A DNA stretch of 35,548 bases from DAOTUL01 sp034437435 (GTDB lineage Bacteria; Chloroflexota; Anaerolineae; Aggregatilineales; Phototrophicaceae): positions 1 to 35,548 of the forward strand of contig CAYQJO010000013.1 of the NCBI GenBank assembly GCA_964417785.1, in the 5' to 3' direction. Position numbers and translations under genes: made by a program. The notes under the pieces were generated by a model. It had not been told where the DNA came from. It saw nothing but the letters and a program-made list of their open reading frames with translations, and did not search any database. This document shows positions 25,202 to 33,814 of this stretch, one piece after another (within the stretch, counting starts at the first letter, position 1; each line of letters opens with the position of its first letter).

Positions 25202-27430
25202 ATGGCGGGAAACCGTGAACTATTCCAGCAACATATGGATTCAGGCCACAACGCTGCCTGGGATCAGGATTGGAATACGGCGATCAAAGCCTACTCACAG
25301 GCGGTGCAGGAGTTCCCTGAAGACGCCGACGCCCATATTCATCTGGGCCTGTCTTTGCTCAAGGTGGACCGGTTGGACGATGCGCTGAAAGTCTACACCC
25401 GCGCCTGCCAGTTAGCGCCGGATGATCCGACCCCGATGGAAAAAAGCGCCGATGTGCTGGAACGGATGGGGCGGCTCAAGGAGGCGGCGCAGCAGTACAT
25501 CAATGTGTCAGATGTATATCTGGGGATGCGCGACCTGGATAAGGCCATCGGCAACTGGGAGCGGGCGACCCAGCTTACACCAGGGCTGATCACCATCCAC
25601 GCCAAGCTGGCCCAGGCTTACGAGCGTATTGGCGATAAGAAGAAGGCCGTGCGTGAGTATCTGACGTTGGCGTTTAATTTTGCCCGCCTGGATGAGCGCG
25701 ATAAAGCCGAAAAAGCCGTCGAGCGGGCGCTGCGCCTGGACCGGCGTAATTCGCACGCACTGAACACATTGCGGGCCATCCGGTCTGGCGGTGAAGTGAC
25801 GCTGCCGCCGGATGCGGATAACGGTGCGGCGGTTCCGGCGGCTGAGAGTGTCAGAGCCACAGCGGAGCGTGCCGCGGTCGGTGAGGCCGATCCGCTGGGG
25901 CCGATGGGCGAGGCCATGAGTCAGGCCCTGGTGGGTCTGGCAGACTATGTGGTGGAGAGCGGTTCATTGGACATCGCCGGCAGCCATGCGTTGGAGGCGA
26001 TGCAGCTTCAGCGCCAGGAACTTCTGGAAGAGGCGATTGGCGCTTACCAGCGGGCGGAAGCCAACCTGCGCCACCCGGCCCTCAAGATGAACCTGGGATC
26101 ACTTCTGTTCCTCAACGATCAGCCGGAAGAAGCGGTCAAACATCTGGGCGAAGCCACCGTTGATCCGCGTCTATCGCCCGGCGCACTGCACGCGCTGGGG
26201 TTCTCGTATTTCAAGATGGGCCGGCAAAAGCAGGCTGCACGTTTTCTCATCCAGAGTTTGCAGGCGGTGGATACCAGTCTGGCGATCAATGAGCAGGAGA
26301 CTGTCGAACTGGCACAGATTTATGACCGGCTGCTGGGGGCGCTTGATGGGCGCACCGACGAAGCTCTGGCGACGATCAACCAGCGGTTCCTCGATCTGCT
26401 GAGCGGCAAAGACTGGAAACAGCGCATTTCCGAGACCCGGCGTCATCTGGAGGAGGTGATGCGCGACCAGGGCGATGCCGGTGTGGTGGACTTTCTCGGT
26501 ACTGGCGGCAGCGATAAGCTGGCCTCGACCGTCTCCCATGTTGACTCATACATTCGTCAGGGTTTGCTGACGCTGGCAATGGATGAAGCCCACAACGCTG
26601 TTTTGTCATCGCCGTATTATCTACCGCTGCATGTCCGCATGGCCGAGATCATGATGCGCGAAGGGCGCTTGCGGCAGGCTATCAACAAGTATGACACGGT
26701 GGCGCGGTCGTATATGTCACGCGGGGAGAACGAACGGGCCGCTTCCATCCTGGTCGAGGTTTTAGAGATGGCTCCGTTAGATGTGACGGTGCGCCAGAGT
26801 TTAATCTCTTTGTTGGAAAGCGAAGGCCGCAAAGATGAGGTGTTGGACCAGTATATTGAACTGGCACGGACCTACAATCAACTGGGCAATTTCGATCTCT
26901 CACGCGAGACCTACCAGCGGTCGGAACGGCTGGCTCGTGATATTGAAGCCAGCCCGGAGAAGATGGTCGAAATCAAGTACAGTCTGGCCGACATGGAGCA
27001 GATGCGGTTGGATACCCGCCGGGCGATCCGCATTTGTGAGGAAATCATCGAACTGGTTCCGACGGACGAACGGGCGTATCGCATGTTGGTGGAACTGAAT
27101 TATAATCTGGCAAATCAGGTGGAAGCCATCAAGCATCTGGATAAGCTGCTGGGAATTTTCGCCAAGAAGAAGCAGATCAGCAAAATTGTCAACCTGCTCG
27201 AAGACCTGGTGCGTGTATATTCGTCCGATACTGGCCTGCGGTCGCGTCTGGCGGCAATCTACCGTCAAATCGGGCGGAGCAAAGATGCGATAGCGCAGCT
27301 TGACGCCCTCGGTGAATTACAACTGGAAGCTGGTCTTAATGCGGATGCACGGAATACTATCAAGCAGATCATCGCCATGAAACCGGACAACATTGACGAC
27401 TACAGGCAGCTTCTCAAGCAAATAGGATAA
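25202..27430 (+). CDS. Large tetratricopeptide-repeat protein
   Basis: A 742-residue soluble protein. Residues about 15-200 hold at least five TPR units (AYSQAVQEFPEDADAHIHLG is typical). An Ala/Pro-rich linker (about 200-225) follows, then more TPR units at about 260-400 and from 450 to the end (YKYDTVAR-type helices, ELVPTDERAYRMLVELNYNL). No enzymatic, signal or membrane segment is seen, so it is probably a cytoplasmic scaffold. GGGAGCG precedes the ATG. It ends eight bases before cdaA, so the c-di-AMP genes may be read from its transcript. A link with c-di-AMP signalling is suggested only by this spacing. Confidence 0.85.
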   Translation: MAGNRELFQQHMDSGHNAAWDQDWNTAIKAYSQAVQEFPEDADAHIHLGLSLLKVDRLDDALKVYTRACQLAPDDPTPMEKSADVLERMGRLKEAAQQYINVSDVYLGMRDLDKAIGNWERATQLTPGLITIHAKLAQAYERIGDKKKAVREYLTLAFNFARLDERDKAEKAVERALRLDRRNSHALNTLRAIRSGGEVTLPPDADNGAAVPAAESVRATAERAAVGEADPLGPMGEAMSQALVGLADYVVESGSLDIAGSHALEAMQLQRQELLEEAIGAYQRAEANLRHPALKMNLGSLLFLNDQPEEAVKHLGEATVDPRLSPGALHALGFSYFKMGRQKQAARFLIQSLQAVDTSLAINEQETVELAQIYDRLLGALDGRTDEALATINQRFLDLLSGKDWKQRISETRRHLEEVMRDQGDAGVVDFLGTGGSDKLASTVSHVDSYIRQGLLTLAMDEAHNAVLSSPYYLPLHVRMAEIMMREGRLRQAINKYDTVARSYMSRGENERAASILVEVLEMAPLDVTVRQSLISLLESEGRKDEVLDQYIELARTYNQLGNFDLSRETYQRSERLARDIEASPEKMVEIKYSLADMEQMRLDTRRAIRICEEIIELVPTDERAYRMLVELNYNLANQVEAIKHLDKLLGIFAKKKQISKIVNLLEDLVRVYSSDTGLRSRLAAIYRQIGRSKDAIAQLDALGELQLEAGLNADARNTIKQIIAMKPDNIDDYRQLLKQIG

Positions 27431-27438
27431 AATGGCGC

Positions 27439-28278
27439 GTGGAATCGCTGTGGTCACTTCAAGCACTTGCCCCTTCAGATGTTGTCGATATTCTGATTGT
27501 GACCTTCTTTTTCTTCGGCCTGTCTTTCCTCATTCGCGGCACGCAGGCCGTTGCATTGGTGCGCGGTTTGGTGCTGCTTCTGGTTAGTCTGGTTGTGGTG
27601 ACAAGTCTGTTCGATTTCCCGGCCCTCGGATGGGTGTTGAACAATGTCATTACAGTGCTGGTGGTGGCTATTCCGATTGTCTTCCAACCTGAACTGCGCC
27701 GCGCTCTGGAAAGCCTGGGGCGGGGCAGCGAATTGTTCAGCCGCCAGACCCCGGAAGACATCCGTTTGACCATTATTGATGAGGTCTGTCGAGCGGCGGA
27801 ACGGCTCTCCGAACGGCGGCATGGGGCGTTAATCGTCCTACAGCGGAACAGCGGTCTGGATGAATATATCCGGACGGGTATTCATATGAACAGCGAAGTC
27901 AACGCCCAGATTTTGCTGACGATATTCTGGCCCAAGACCGAACTCCACGACGGCGCAGCCATCATTGATGCGGAAGGGCGTATCGCATCGGCGGCGTCCG
28001 TGCTGCCCCTGACCGCCAATCGCAATCTGCCGAATCCCAAGATGGGTACGCGCCATCGTGCTGCGCTTGGAATCAGCGAAGTGAGCGATGCGCTGTGTGT
28101 TGTCGTTTCTGAGGAGACCGGCAAAGTGGCAGTGACCAATGGCGGGCGTATGGTGTCGCGCCTGGATACGGATCGCCTGCGCACCATCCTGAACGCCTTC
28201 TATGGGCCAGAAAGTCGCGAGTCGGATACGGTGTTCCGGCGGGCGAGTGAGTGGTTTCGGGGTGTGTTGCAGCGGTGA
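27439..28278 (+). CDS. cdaA: Diadenylate cyclase CdaA
   Basis: A 279-residue membrane-bound enzyme that makes c-di-AMP from two ATP. Three membrane helices (about residues 14-82) precede the DAC domain, with the catalytic motifs LHDGAAII (DGA 171-173) and TRHRAALG (RHR 205-207). The GTG start at 27439 is supported by AGGA 11 bases upstream and by agreement with the usual CdaA N-terminus. It overlaps the ybbR gene by four bases (GTGA), so the two are translationally coupled as in the conserved cdaA-cdaR pair. The usual third gene glmM is absent; der follows instead. Confidence 0.95.
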   Translation: MESLWSLQALAPSDVVDILIVTFFFFGLSFLIRGTQAVALVRGLVLLLVSLVVVTSLFDFPALGWVLNNVITVLVVAIPIVFQPELRRALESLGRGSELFSRQTPEDIRLTIIDEVCRAAERLSERRHGALIVLQRNSGLDEYIRTGIHMNSEVNAQILLTIFWPKTELHDGAAIIDAEGRIASAASVLPLTANRNLPNPKMGTRHRAALGISEVSDALCVVVSEETGKVAVTNGGRMVSRLDTDRLRTILNAFYGPESRESDTVFRRASEWFRGVLQR

Positions 28279-29537
28279 GTACCAACCGACAATCCCGGCG
28301 CAAACTCTGGAATAATCTGGCGTGGTTCGCTGTATCACTGGTGCTGGCATTTGTGGTGTGGTGGGTTGCCACCAACGCGAACGATCCGGTTTCCGAGCGT
28401 ATTATCAGCCAACGGGAGGAAATTCTGGTCATGACCGACCCCGGTCTGATCGTTGTCGATCAATCACGGGAGACGGTCACGGTAACTGCACGGGCGCAAT
28501 CCTCGGTCCTCAGCCTGCTGGAACCCGATGATGTGACGATTGTGGCGGATGTGGTAGGGCGTGGAGCCGGTATGCATGTGGTCGAACTGGATGCGACTGT
28601 CACCCGCCGTGCGATCCTGGATGTGTCGCCGCGTCAGATCACCGTCACGTTGGAGCAGTTGCAGTCACAACAGATACCCGTTAATGTGCAGATACCCGAT
28701 ACTCGCCAGCCACCAGCGGGCTACCGCATGGAAGCACCGCAACTCTCCCATTCACAGGTCCTTGTCAGTGGTCCTGCCAGCCAGGTCGAGCAGGTGGTTG
28801 CCGTGCGGGCAATGATCGATTTGCGCGACCAGCGCACCACGCTCAATACGACCGTCCGATTGTCGCCGGTCAATGCCGATGGTGCGGTGATAAGCGATGT
28901 TGAACTGGAACCGCAGTCCATTGATGTGACGGTGGTGGTCAACCGGCGCGACGATGTGCGCGAGGTCCCCGTGCGGCCCGATATTGATGTGTTATCGCTC
29001 GAATCGGGCTATACTCTGTCTATTGGTTATCAGCCGCAGACGGTGGTTGTCACCGGTCCCAGCGGACAGCTTACTGAACTGCCCGACACCCTGCTGACCG
29101 AACGCATTGACCTGGCCGACCGCACAGAGGACTTCGAGATACAGGTGCCGGTTGATCTGCCGGGCGATTCGCTGCAACTTCTGGGAGAACAGCGAATTAC
29201 GGTGTCGATCAGTCTAACGGCGCAAACGACGACCAAGCAGCTTGAGGGCATTTTGGTCAACATCATCGGTCTGGACGAAGCTACACTGGAGGTCGATACG
29301 GTGACGAATCAGGTCACAGCCTTGGTCGATGTGCCGGAGCCAATCGCGGACCAACTGACGTCAGATACGATTCGCGTGGTGGTTGATCTGAACGGGTTGG
29401 CACCGGGAACGTATGAACTCGAACCGTTGGTCACCAGCACCCTGCCGAATATTCAGCCGGAGGATATTCGCGTTTTGCCCGATGTTATCGCCGTAACCAT
29501 CCGCAGTCTGGCAGAGGCCACAGCCGACCCTTCATAG
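28275..29537 (+). CDS. cdaR: YbbR/CdaR family regulator of CdaA
   Basis: A 421-residue membrane-anchored protein. A short cytoplasmic N-terminus precedes one membrane helix (about residues 13-33, WFAVSLVLAFVVWWVAT). Then four YbbR repeats lie outside the membrane (about 40-130, 130-220, 220-310, 315-400); segments such as VQVSGPASQV-type turns and VVVTGPSGQLTEL recur. CdaR proteins bind CdaA and tune c-di-AMP synthesis. The frame is open back to 28251, but the GTG at 28275, overlapping the cdaA stop, is the coupled start. A hairpin with a T tract follows the stop. Confidence 0.88.
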   Translation: MSTNRQSRRKLWNNLAWFAVSLVLAFVVWWVATNANDPVSERIISQREEILVMTDPGLIVVDQSRETVTVTARAQSSVLSLLEPDDVTIVADVVGRGAGMHVVELDATVTRRAILDVSPRQITVTLEQLQSQQIPVNVQIPDTRQPPAGYRMEAPQLSHSQVLVSGPASQVEQVVAVRAMIDLRDQRTTLNTTVRLSPVNADGAVISDVELEPQSIDVTVVVNRRDDVREVPVRPDIDVLSLESGYTLSIGYQPQTVVVTGPSGQLTELPDTLLTERIDLADRTEDFEIQVPVDLPGDSLQLLGEQRITVSISLTAQTTTKQLEGILVNIIGLDEATLEVDTVTNQVTALVDVPEPIADQLTSDTIRVVVDLNGLAPGTYELEPLVTSTLPNIQPEDIRVLPDVIAVTIRSLAEATADPS

Positions 29538-29554
29538 ACACGCATCTGAACTTC

Positions 29555-29563
29555 TGCTATCAT
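29555..29563 (+). promoter_or_regulatory. Candidate extended -10 promoter of der
   Basis: TGC plus TATCAT. It lies between the ybbR stop and the hairpin at 29575-29596, so transcripts from it would begin with that hairpin. Confidence 0.45.
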
Positions 29564-29574
29564 AAATGACAGCG

Positions 29575-29596
29575 GGGGCGCACCAGCGCCCCTTTT
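29575..29596 (+). terminator. Intrinsic terminator or der leader hairpin
   Basis: GGGGCGC (29575-29581) pairs with GCGCCCC (29586-29592) around the loop ACCA and is followed by TTTT. This is the most regular rho-independent terminator in the window. It lies 38 bases after the ybbR stop and 20 bases before the der ATG. Confidence 0.75.
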
Positions 29597-29615
29597 CTGA
29601 TTTCATGGAGACACA

Positions 29616-31001
29616 ATGGCGAGGAAACCTGTGGTTGCCCTGGTCGGGCGGCCCAATGTGGGCAAAAGCACCCTCTTCAACCGGCTGGTTGGCGAGCGGA
29701 TGGCGGTTACAGATGAAATTCCCGGTACCACCCGTGACCGGCTTCAGTCCGAGTCCGATTGGCGCGGCGTGGTCTTCACAGTTGTGGATACTGGCGGTAT
29801 TGAGGTGTATCAGCCCAGAGGGACTCGCGACGAGTCCCCCCTGGCTGAGGGCAGTGCCGAATTCGTGCCGCAGATCAAATCGCAGGCATTGATGGCTGTT
29901 CAAGAAGCCGATGTGATCGTGATGATGGTCGATATCACGCATGGCATTACCGCCGCTGATGAGGAAATTGGTGAGATTTTGCGCCGGACCAATAAGCCGG
30001 TGGTGGTAGCAGCCAACAAAGCCGACACGCTGGAAAAGATCGAAGACGCGATGGAGTTTTACAGCCTGGGACTGGGGCCGGTTGTTGCCATCAGCGCGAT
30101 TCACGGTCTGGGTACGGGCGATCTGCTGGACATGGTGATTGACTCGCTGGAAAACGCAGAGATCAACCTGGATGATGAGGACGATGACGACCACCTGAAA
30201 ATTGCCATTGTCGGGCGTCCAAATGCGGGCAAGAGTACATTAATCAATCATTTGTTGGGCGAGGATCGGGTGATCGTCAGTCCCCACGCCGGGACCACCC
30301 GTGACGCTATCGACAGCATAATCAAATGGCATGGTGAGAACATCACCCTGATTGACACGGCGGGTATCCGGCGGCGCGGTCGGATTGAGCCGGGGGTTGA
30401 GAAGTACAGTGTGCTGCGGGCTATGAAGGCCATCGACCGCAGTGATGTGGTGCTGCTGCTGATTGACGCCGTTGACGGTGTGACCGAGCAAGATGAGCAT
30501 ATTGCCGGTTATGTGTTGGATGCCTATCGCAGCCTTGTGATCGTCGTCAATAAGTGGGACGCCATCGAGAAGGGCGCGCACACGATGCACGATTTCATGC
30601 AAGAGGTGCGCGAGCGCCTGCACTTTCTCCCCTATGCGCCGTTGATCTTCATCAGCGCCCTGACCGGCCAGCGGATCCATCAGGTTTTGGATGTTGCCAA
30701 CCGGGTGTATGAAGCCCGCTATATGCGCGTGCAGACTGCGGAAGTGAACCGTCTTGTCCGTGCTGCATTGCAGAAGCATCCACCACCACTGCGTGGGACA
30801 AAGCGCTTGAAGATCTACTTTGCCTCGCAGGTCTCCACTGCGCCGCCGCTCTTCCTTTTTCATGTCAACGACAAGAAGCTGGTGCATTTCAGCTACCGGC
30901 GCTATCTGGAAAACCAGATTCGGGCGGAGTTTGAATTTGAGGGAACCCCGCTGCGTTTCAGCTTCCGCGAGAGCAAGGGCAACCACGATCAACTGTCATA
31001 G
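29616..31001 (+). CDS. der: Ribosome-associated GTPase Der (EngA)
   Basis: A 461-residue protein with two consecutive GTPase domains, needed for assembly of the large ribosomal subunit. Domain 1 has G1 GRPNVGKS (11-18), DTGG (58-61) and NKAD (134-137). Domain 2 has G1 GRPNAGKS (200-207), DTAG and NKWD. A KH-like domain closes the protein. Between the G3 motif and the next helix of domain 1 there is an insertion (about 64-84, YQPRGTRDESPLAEG) not present in textbook Der sequences; its DNA contains a perfect palindrome. The 3' end overlaps the convergent minus-strand gene by 13 bases. Confidence 0.96.
   Translation: MARKPVVALVGRPNVGKSTLFNRLVGERMAVTDEIPGTTRDRLQSESDWRGVVFTVVDTGGIEVYQPRGTRDESPLAEGSAEFVPQIKSQALMAVQEADVIVMMVDITHGITAADEEIGEILRRTNKPVVVAANKADTLEKIEDAMEFYSLGLGPVVAISAIHGLGTGDLLDMVIDSLENAEINLDDEDDDDHLKIAIVGRPNAGKSTLINHLLGEDRVIVSPHAGTTRDAIDSIIKWHGENITLIDTAGIRRRGRIEPGVEKYSVLRAMKAIDRSDVVLLLIDAVDGVTEQDEHIAGYVLDAYRSLVIVVNKWDAIEKGAHTMHDFMQEVRERLHFLPYAPLIFISALTGQRIHQVLDVANRVYEARYMRVQTAEVNRLVRAALQKHPPPLRGTKRLKIYFASQVSTAPPLFLFHVNDKKLVHFSYRRYLENQIRAEFEFEGTPLRFSFRESKGNHDQLS
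29820..29838. repeat. Perfect short palindrome inside der
   Basis: GGGACTCG (29820-29827) and CGAGTCCC (29831-29838) flank the loop CGA. It codes for GTRDESP in the domain-1 insertion of Der. Confidence 0.5.
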
Positions 31002-32536
31002 GTCAGGCCGTTGAGTTCGTAAGCGTAGGCCCTGGGGCCTTTGGTTGGGATTTCCCCAAGTGGACGTGCATGGACCTGATTGCCCAGACGCCGAATCAAA
31101 ACCTCCTCGACCAGAATCTGACCGGGTGCAGCGTAATCCTGGAGTCGCTTCGCCATATTGACTGTGTCGCCGATGGCGGTGAAACTGCTCGCCATATCGG
31201 TGCCGATGTGGCCCACGACCACTTTGCCGACATTGATACCGACGCTGTACGATAGCTTGTAGCCGTAGCGCTCGCTGATCTCCTCCGATACTTTCTGCAA
31301 TGCCAGGGCCGAATCGGCTGCACGATGAACATGGTCGCTCTGGGGTGTGGTTGCGTTGAACATCGCCATGAGACCGTCGCCGCTGAAGCGATCCAGCGTA
31401 CCACCCCATGCCATAATCACATCGGCGGCCAGCGATAGATAGTCGTTCAAAATCTGGATAACCTTCTCGGCAGGTTCTTTCTGGCTCAGGGTCAGGTGGC
31501 CGCGCACGGCGGCAAACAAAACACTGACTTCCAACCGTTTGCCTCCGGATTGCACATAGTTGACCGCGTTGTAATCTCTGGGCGGGATACTGGCGGTTGT
31601 CTCGGCCTTTTTGCGGAGTGCTTTGAGGGCTTCGTAATTGCGAGAGTTGGCGATAGCGATGCTGATGTAATCGCTGATGGCGCTCAACAATGCGCTGTCA
31701 TGCTGGGTGAAGGGGCCACCTTCGTTGGACAGCTTTTCGACACCGAGAATGCCGATCAAGCGGTTGTCGAGCATCATTGGGACATAAGCAGCGGCTCGCA
31801 GTCCCTGTATGCCTGCACGACGAATCTGATCTTCAGTCGCCAGCAAAGGCTGTTTCGACTTCATCACATGCAGGCTCATCGGGTCACGGATGACGGTCTC
31901 GGTGGCTTCGGCACGGACACCCGTAGCCGATCGATGGGCGCGACAGATTAACTTGCCGTTCTGGACCAGCATCAGACGGCCCTGCTCACCATGTGTCAAT
32001 TGTACCGCTGCATCGACCACACGCAGCAGCAGATGGCGCATATCCATCAGACTGCTCACACTTTTGCCGATGCTGTAAAGAATGTTGAGTTCTTCAAAGC
32101 GGCGCTGCAATTCGCGGTTGGCTTGGATGACGCGGTTGGTGAGGGCGTCTTTTTCTTTGTGCAGACGGACCTCGGTCAGGCTTTTGTAGATGGTTTGCTC
32201 CATCTCTTCGGGGTAAAAGGGTTTGACGATGTAATCCCTAACACCGAGACGAAAGACTTCAATGGCGAGGTCTTCAGAACTGTGGAAGGTCATCAGGATG
32301 ACCGGGATATTGACCCCCTGGTTGGATAAGGCCCGCAGGTAGTCGATGCCGTTCATGCGCGGCATGTTGTAATCCAACAGCACGAGGTCAGGCTGCTGCT
32401 GTAAGGTAATCTTCAAACCTTCTTCGCCGTCGCCGGCCAGCAGTGGTTGATAGCTATTGGGTTTGAGTACATATTCAACGACAAAGTCACGGTTTTCTTT
32501 GGCGTCATCGATCACTAAAATGCGTTCGCCGGCCAC
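30989..32536 (-). CDS. Response regulator with GAF and degenerate class III cyclase domain
   Basis: A 515-residue cytoplasmic signalling protein. The receiver domain (1-120) has Asp10/Asp11, phosphoacceptor Asp55 (LVLLDYNMP), Thr83 and Lys105, all intact. A coiled linker (125-155) precedes a GAF domain (about 155-300). The C-terminal adenylate/guanylate cyclase domain (335-510) has LFAAVRGH where LFADIRGF is usual, so the first metal Asp is Ala343. The second (Asp387, FSGDG) is kept, but the substrate Lys is Arg383. Catalysis is therefore unlikely and the domain may bind nucleotide or partner. The start is GTG at 32536 with GAGG upstream. It is divergent from the signal peptidases and convergent with der. 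No histidine kinase is adjacent. Confidence 0.88.
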   Translation of the reverse strand: MAGERILVIDDAKENRDFVVEYVLKPNSYQPLLAGDGEEGLKITLQQQPDLVLLDYNMPRMNGIDYLRALSNQGVNIPVILMTFHSSEDLAIEVFRLGVRDYIVKPFYPEEMEQTIYKSLTEVRLHKEKDALTNRVIQANRELQRRFEELNILYSIGKSVSSLMDMRHLLLRVVDAAVQLTHGEQGRLMLVQNGKLICRAHRSATGVRAEATETVIRDPMSLHVMKSKQPLLATEDQIRRAGIQGLRAAAYVPMMLDNRLIGILGVEKLSNEGGPFTQHDSALLSAISDYISIAIANSRNYEALKALRKKAETTASIPPRDYNAVNYVQSGGKRLEVSVLFAAVRGHLTLSQKEPAEKVIQILNDYLSLAADVIMAWGGTLDRFSGDGLMAMFNATTPQSDHVHRAADSALALQKVSEEISERYGYKLSYSVGINVGKVVVGHIGTDMASSFTAIGDTVNMAKRLQDYAAPGQILVEEVLIRRLGNQVHARPLGEIPTKGPRAYAYELNGLTYDS

Positions 32537-32573
32537 GATCTCTGCCTCGCTCAGGTGAATGCCCTTACGTTTA

Positions 32574-32601
32574 ATAATAGGGATGCTTGAGCAGGGCGCA
32601 A
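32574..32601 (-). promoter_or_regulatory. Candidate promoter of the GAF-cyclase response regulator
   Basis: On the minus strand TTGCGC (RC of 32596-32601), a 16-base spacer and TATTAT (RC of 32574-32579) face the GTG start at 32536. Confidence 0.4.
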
Positions 32602-32632
32602 CTCAAGGATGCAAAATGTGCCGTGACGGGTT

Positions 32633-32638
32633 TATAAT
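32633..32638 (+). promoter_or_regulatory. -10 element of the signal peptidase operon
   Basis: A perfect TATAAT 20 bases before the ATG at 32658; the -35 position (TGCAAA, 17-base spacing) is weak. It probably drives both signal peptidases and the downstream receiver-cyclase gene. Confidence 0.55.
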
Positions 32639-32657
32639 GCCGTAGTAGGATAGATGA

Positions 32658-33218
32658 ATGCAGATGCCTCGACCCAAACTACAACGCTTCAGTGCATGGC
32701 GTGAACTCGTCGATTTGATTGTCTTGATCGGTGCGATCTATGCGCTGGTGAATCTGGCGACCGTGCGCTTCATCGTTCAAGGTCCCAGTATGCAGCCGAC
32801 TTTCCATGATGACCAGTTCTTGATTGTCAGCCGTGTGAACTATTTGCTTGGTGATCCAGAACGGGGTGATATTGTGGTTTTCCATTATCCGGGCAATATC
32901 GCTGAAGATTATATCAAGCGTGTGGTCGGTTTGCCGGGTGATGTTATCGAGATTCAGGATACCTGGGTTTTGGTCAATGGTGAGGTTCAAGCAGAGCCAT
33001 ACATCAACGAACCCTGCCAACCGATGCGATGCGAGGACCAGATGTGGGAACTGGGACCGGATCAGTATTTTGTTATGGGTGATAACCGCAACCGCAGCCG
33101 CGACTCGCGGGATTTCGGCCCGGTGCAGCGCGAGTATATTGTCGGTGAGGTTTTGATACGGTACTGGCCGCCCTCGGATTGGGGTGTCGTCAGTCAGATC
33201 AATTATCCAGGGGATTAG
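32658..33218 (+). CDS. lepB: Signal peptidase I, first copy
   Basis: A 186-residue membrane protease that removes signal peptides of exported proteins. One N-terminal membrane anchor (about 17-38) is followed by the catalytic domain. Ser44 lies in GPSMQPT, Lys87 in DYIKRVVGLPGD, and box E reads MGDNRNRSRDSR (140-151). Two extra cysteines (Cys120, Cys125) lie in the loop before the MGDN box and recur in the second copy. An ATG two codons later (32664) is an alternative start. The next gene begins five bases after the stop. Confidence 0.94.
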   Translation: MQMPRPKLQRFSAWRELVDLIVLIGAIYALVNLATVRFIVQGPSMQPTFHDDQFLIVSRVNYLLGDPERGDIVVFHYPGNIAEDYIKRVVGLPGDVIEIQDTWVLVNGEVQAEPYINEPCQPMRCEDQMWELGPDQYFVMGDNRNRSRDSRDFGPVQREYIVGEVLIRYWPPSDWGVVSQINYPGD

Positions 33219-33222
33219 TCGG

Positions 33223-33798
33223 ATGCAAGAGTATCAGCAGTCACGTCCCAGATTGGGGCGCAGCGGATGGGGCCAGGAGATCGTCAGCACCGCGATTTTC
33301 GTTGTGGCGGTGTTTACCCTGCTGCAACTGGCGATGCCGCGCTCGGTTGTGCATGGCAGCAGCATGGAACCCAATTTCGTTGAGAACCAGCGATTAGTCA
33401 TTAGCCGTGTGCATTATCTGTTTGGCGATCCGCAGCGTGGCGACATTATTGTGTTCAATTCACCCAGTCCACGTGAACCGGATGAACCGTCGCTGGTCAA
33501 GCGTGTGATTGGACTGCCCGGCGAGACCATTGAATTTTGCGATCAGCAGCTTTATATCAACGGCGAACTGATGGAAGAACCCTATATTAATGGCCCATGC
33601 ACCTCATTTCGCTGCCGTGACAACATCTGGGAATTGGGGCCGGATGAGTATTTTATGATGGGTGATAATCGCAATGTTAGCAACGATTCGCGGGCGTTCG
33701 GACCGGTGCCACGCGGTAATCTGGTCGGTGAGGTGCTGCTGCGCTTCTGGCCGCTGGATAAAGTCGGTGTTGTGCAACAATATCGGTTTCCCGATTAA
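33223..33798 (+). CDS. lepB: Signal peptidase I, second copy
   Basis: A 191-residue paralogue of the preceding gene. Membrane anchor at about residues 19-40; Ser47 in HGSSMEPNF, Lys93 in LVKRVIGLPGE, and box E GDNRNVSNDSR. It shares the Cys pair (PCTSFRC) and the following WELGPDEYF with the first copy, so the pair arose by tandem duplication. The N-terminal tails differ. The frame is open to 33184, inside the first copy, but the ATG at 33223 has AGGGGA eight bases upstream and is the likely start. Both catalytic residues are kept, so both copies should be active. Confidence 0.94.
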   Translation: MQEYQQSRPRLGRSGWGQEIVSTAIFVVAVFTLLQLAMPRSVVHGSSMEPNFVENQRLVISRVHYLFGDPQRGDIIVFNSPSPREPDEPSLVKRVIGLPGETIEFCDQQLYINGELMEEPYINGPCTSFRCRDNIWELGPDEYFMMGDNRNVSNDSRAFGPVPRGNLVGEVLLRFWPLDKVGVVQQYRFPD

Positions 33799-33814
33799 GT
33801 AGTGGGAGCGGCGT

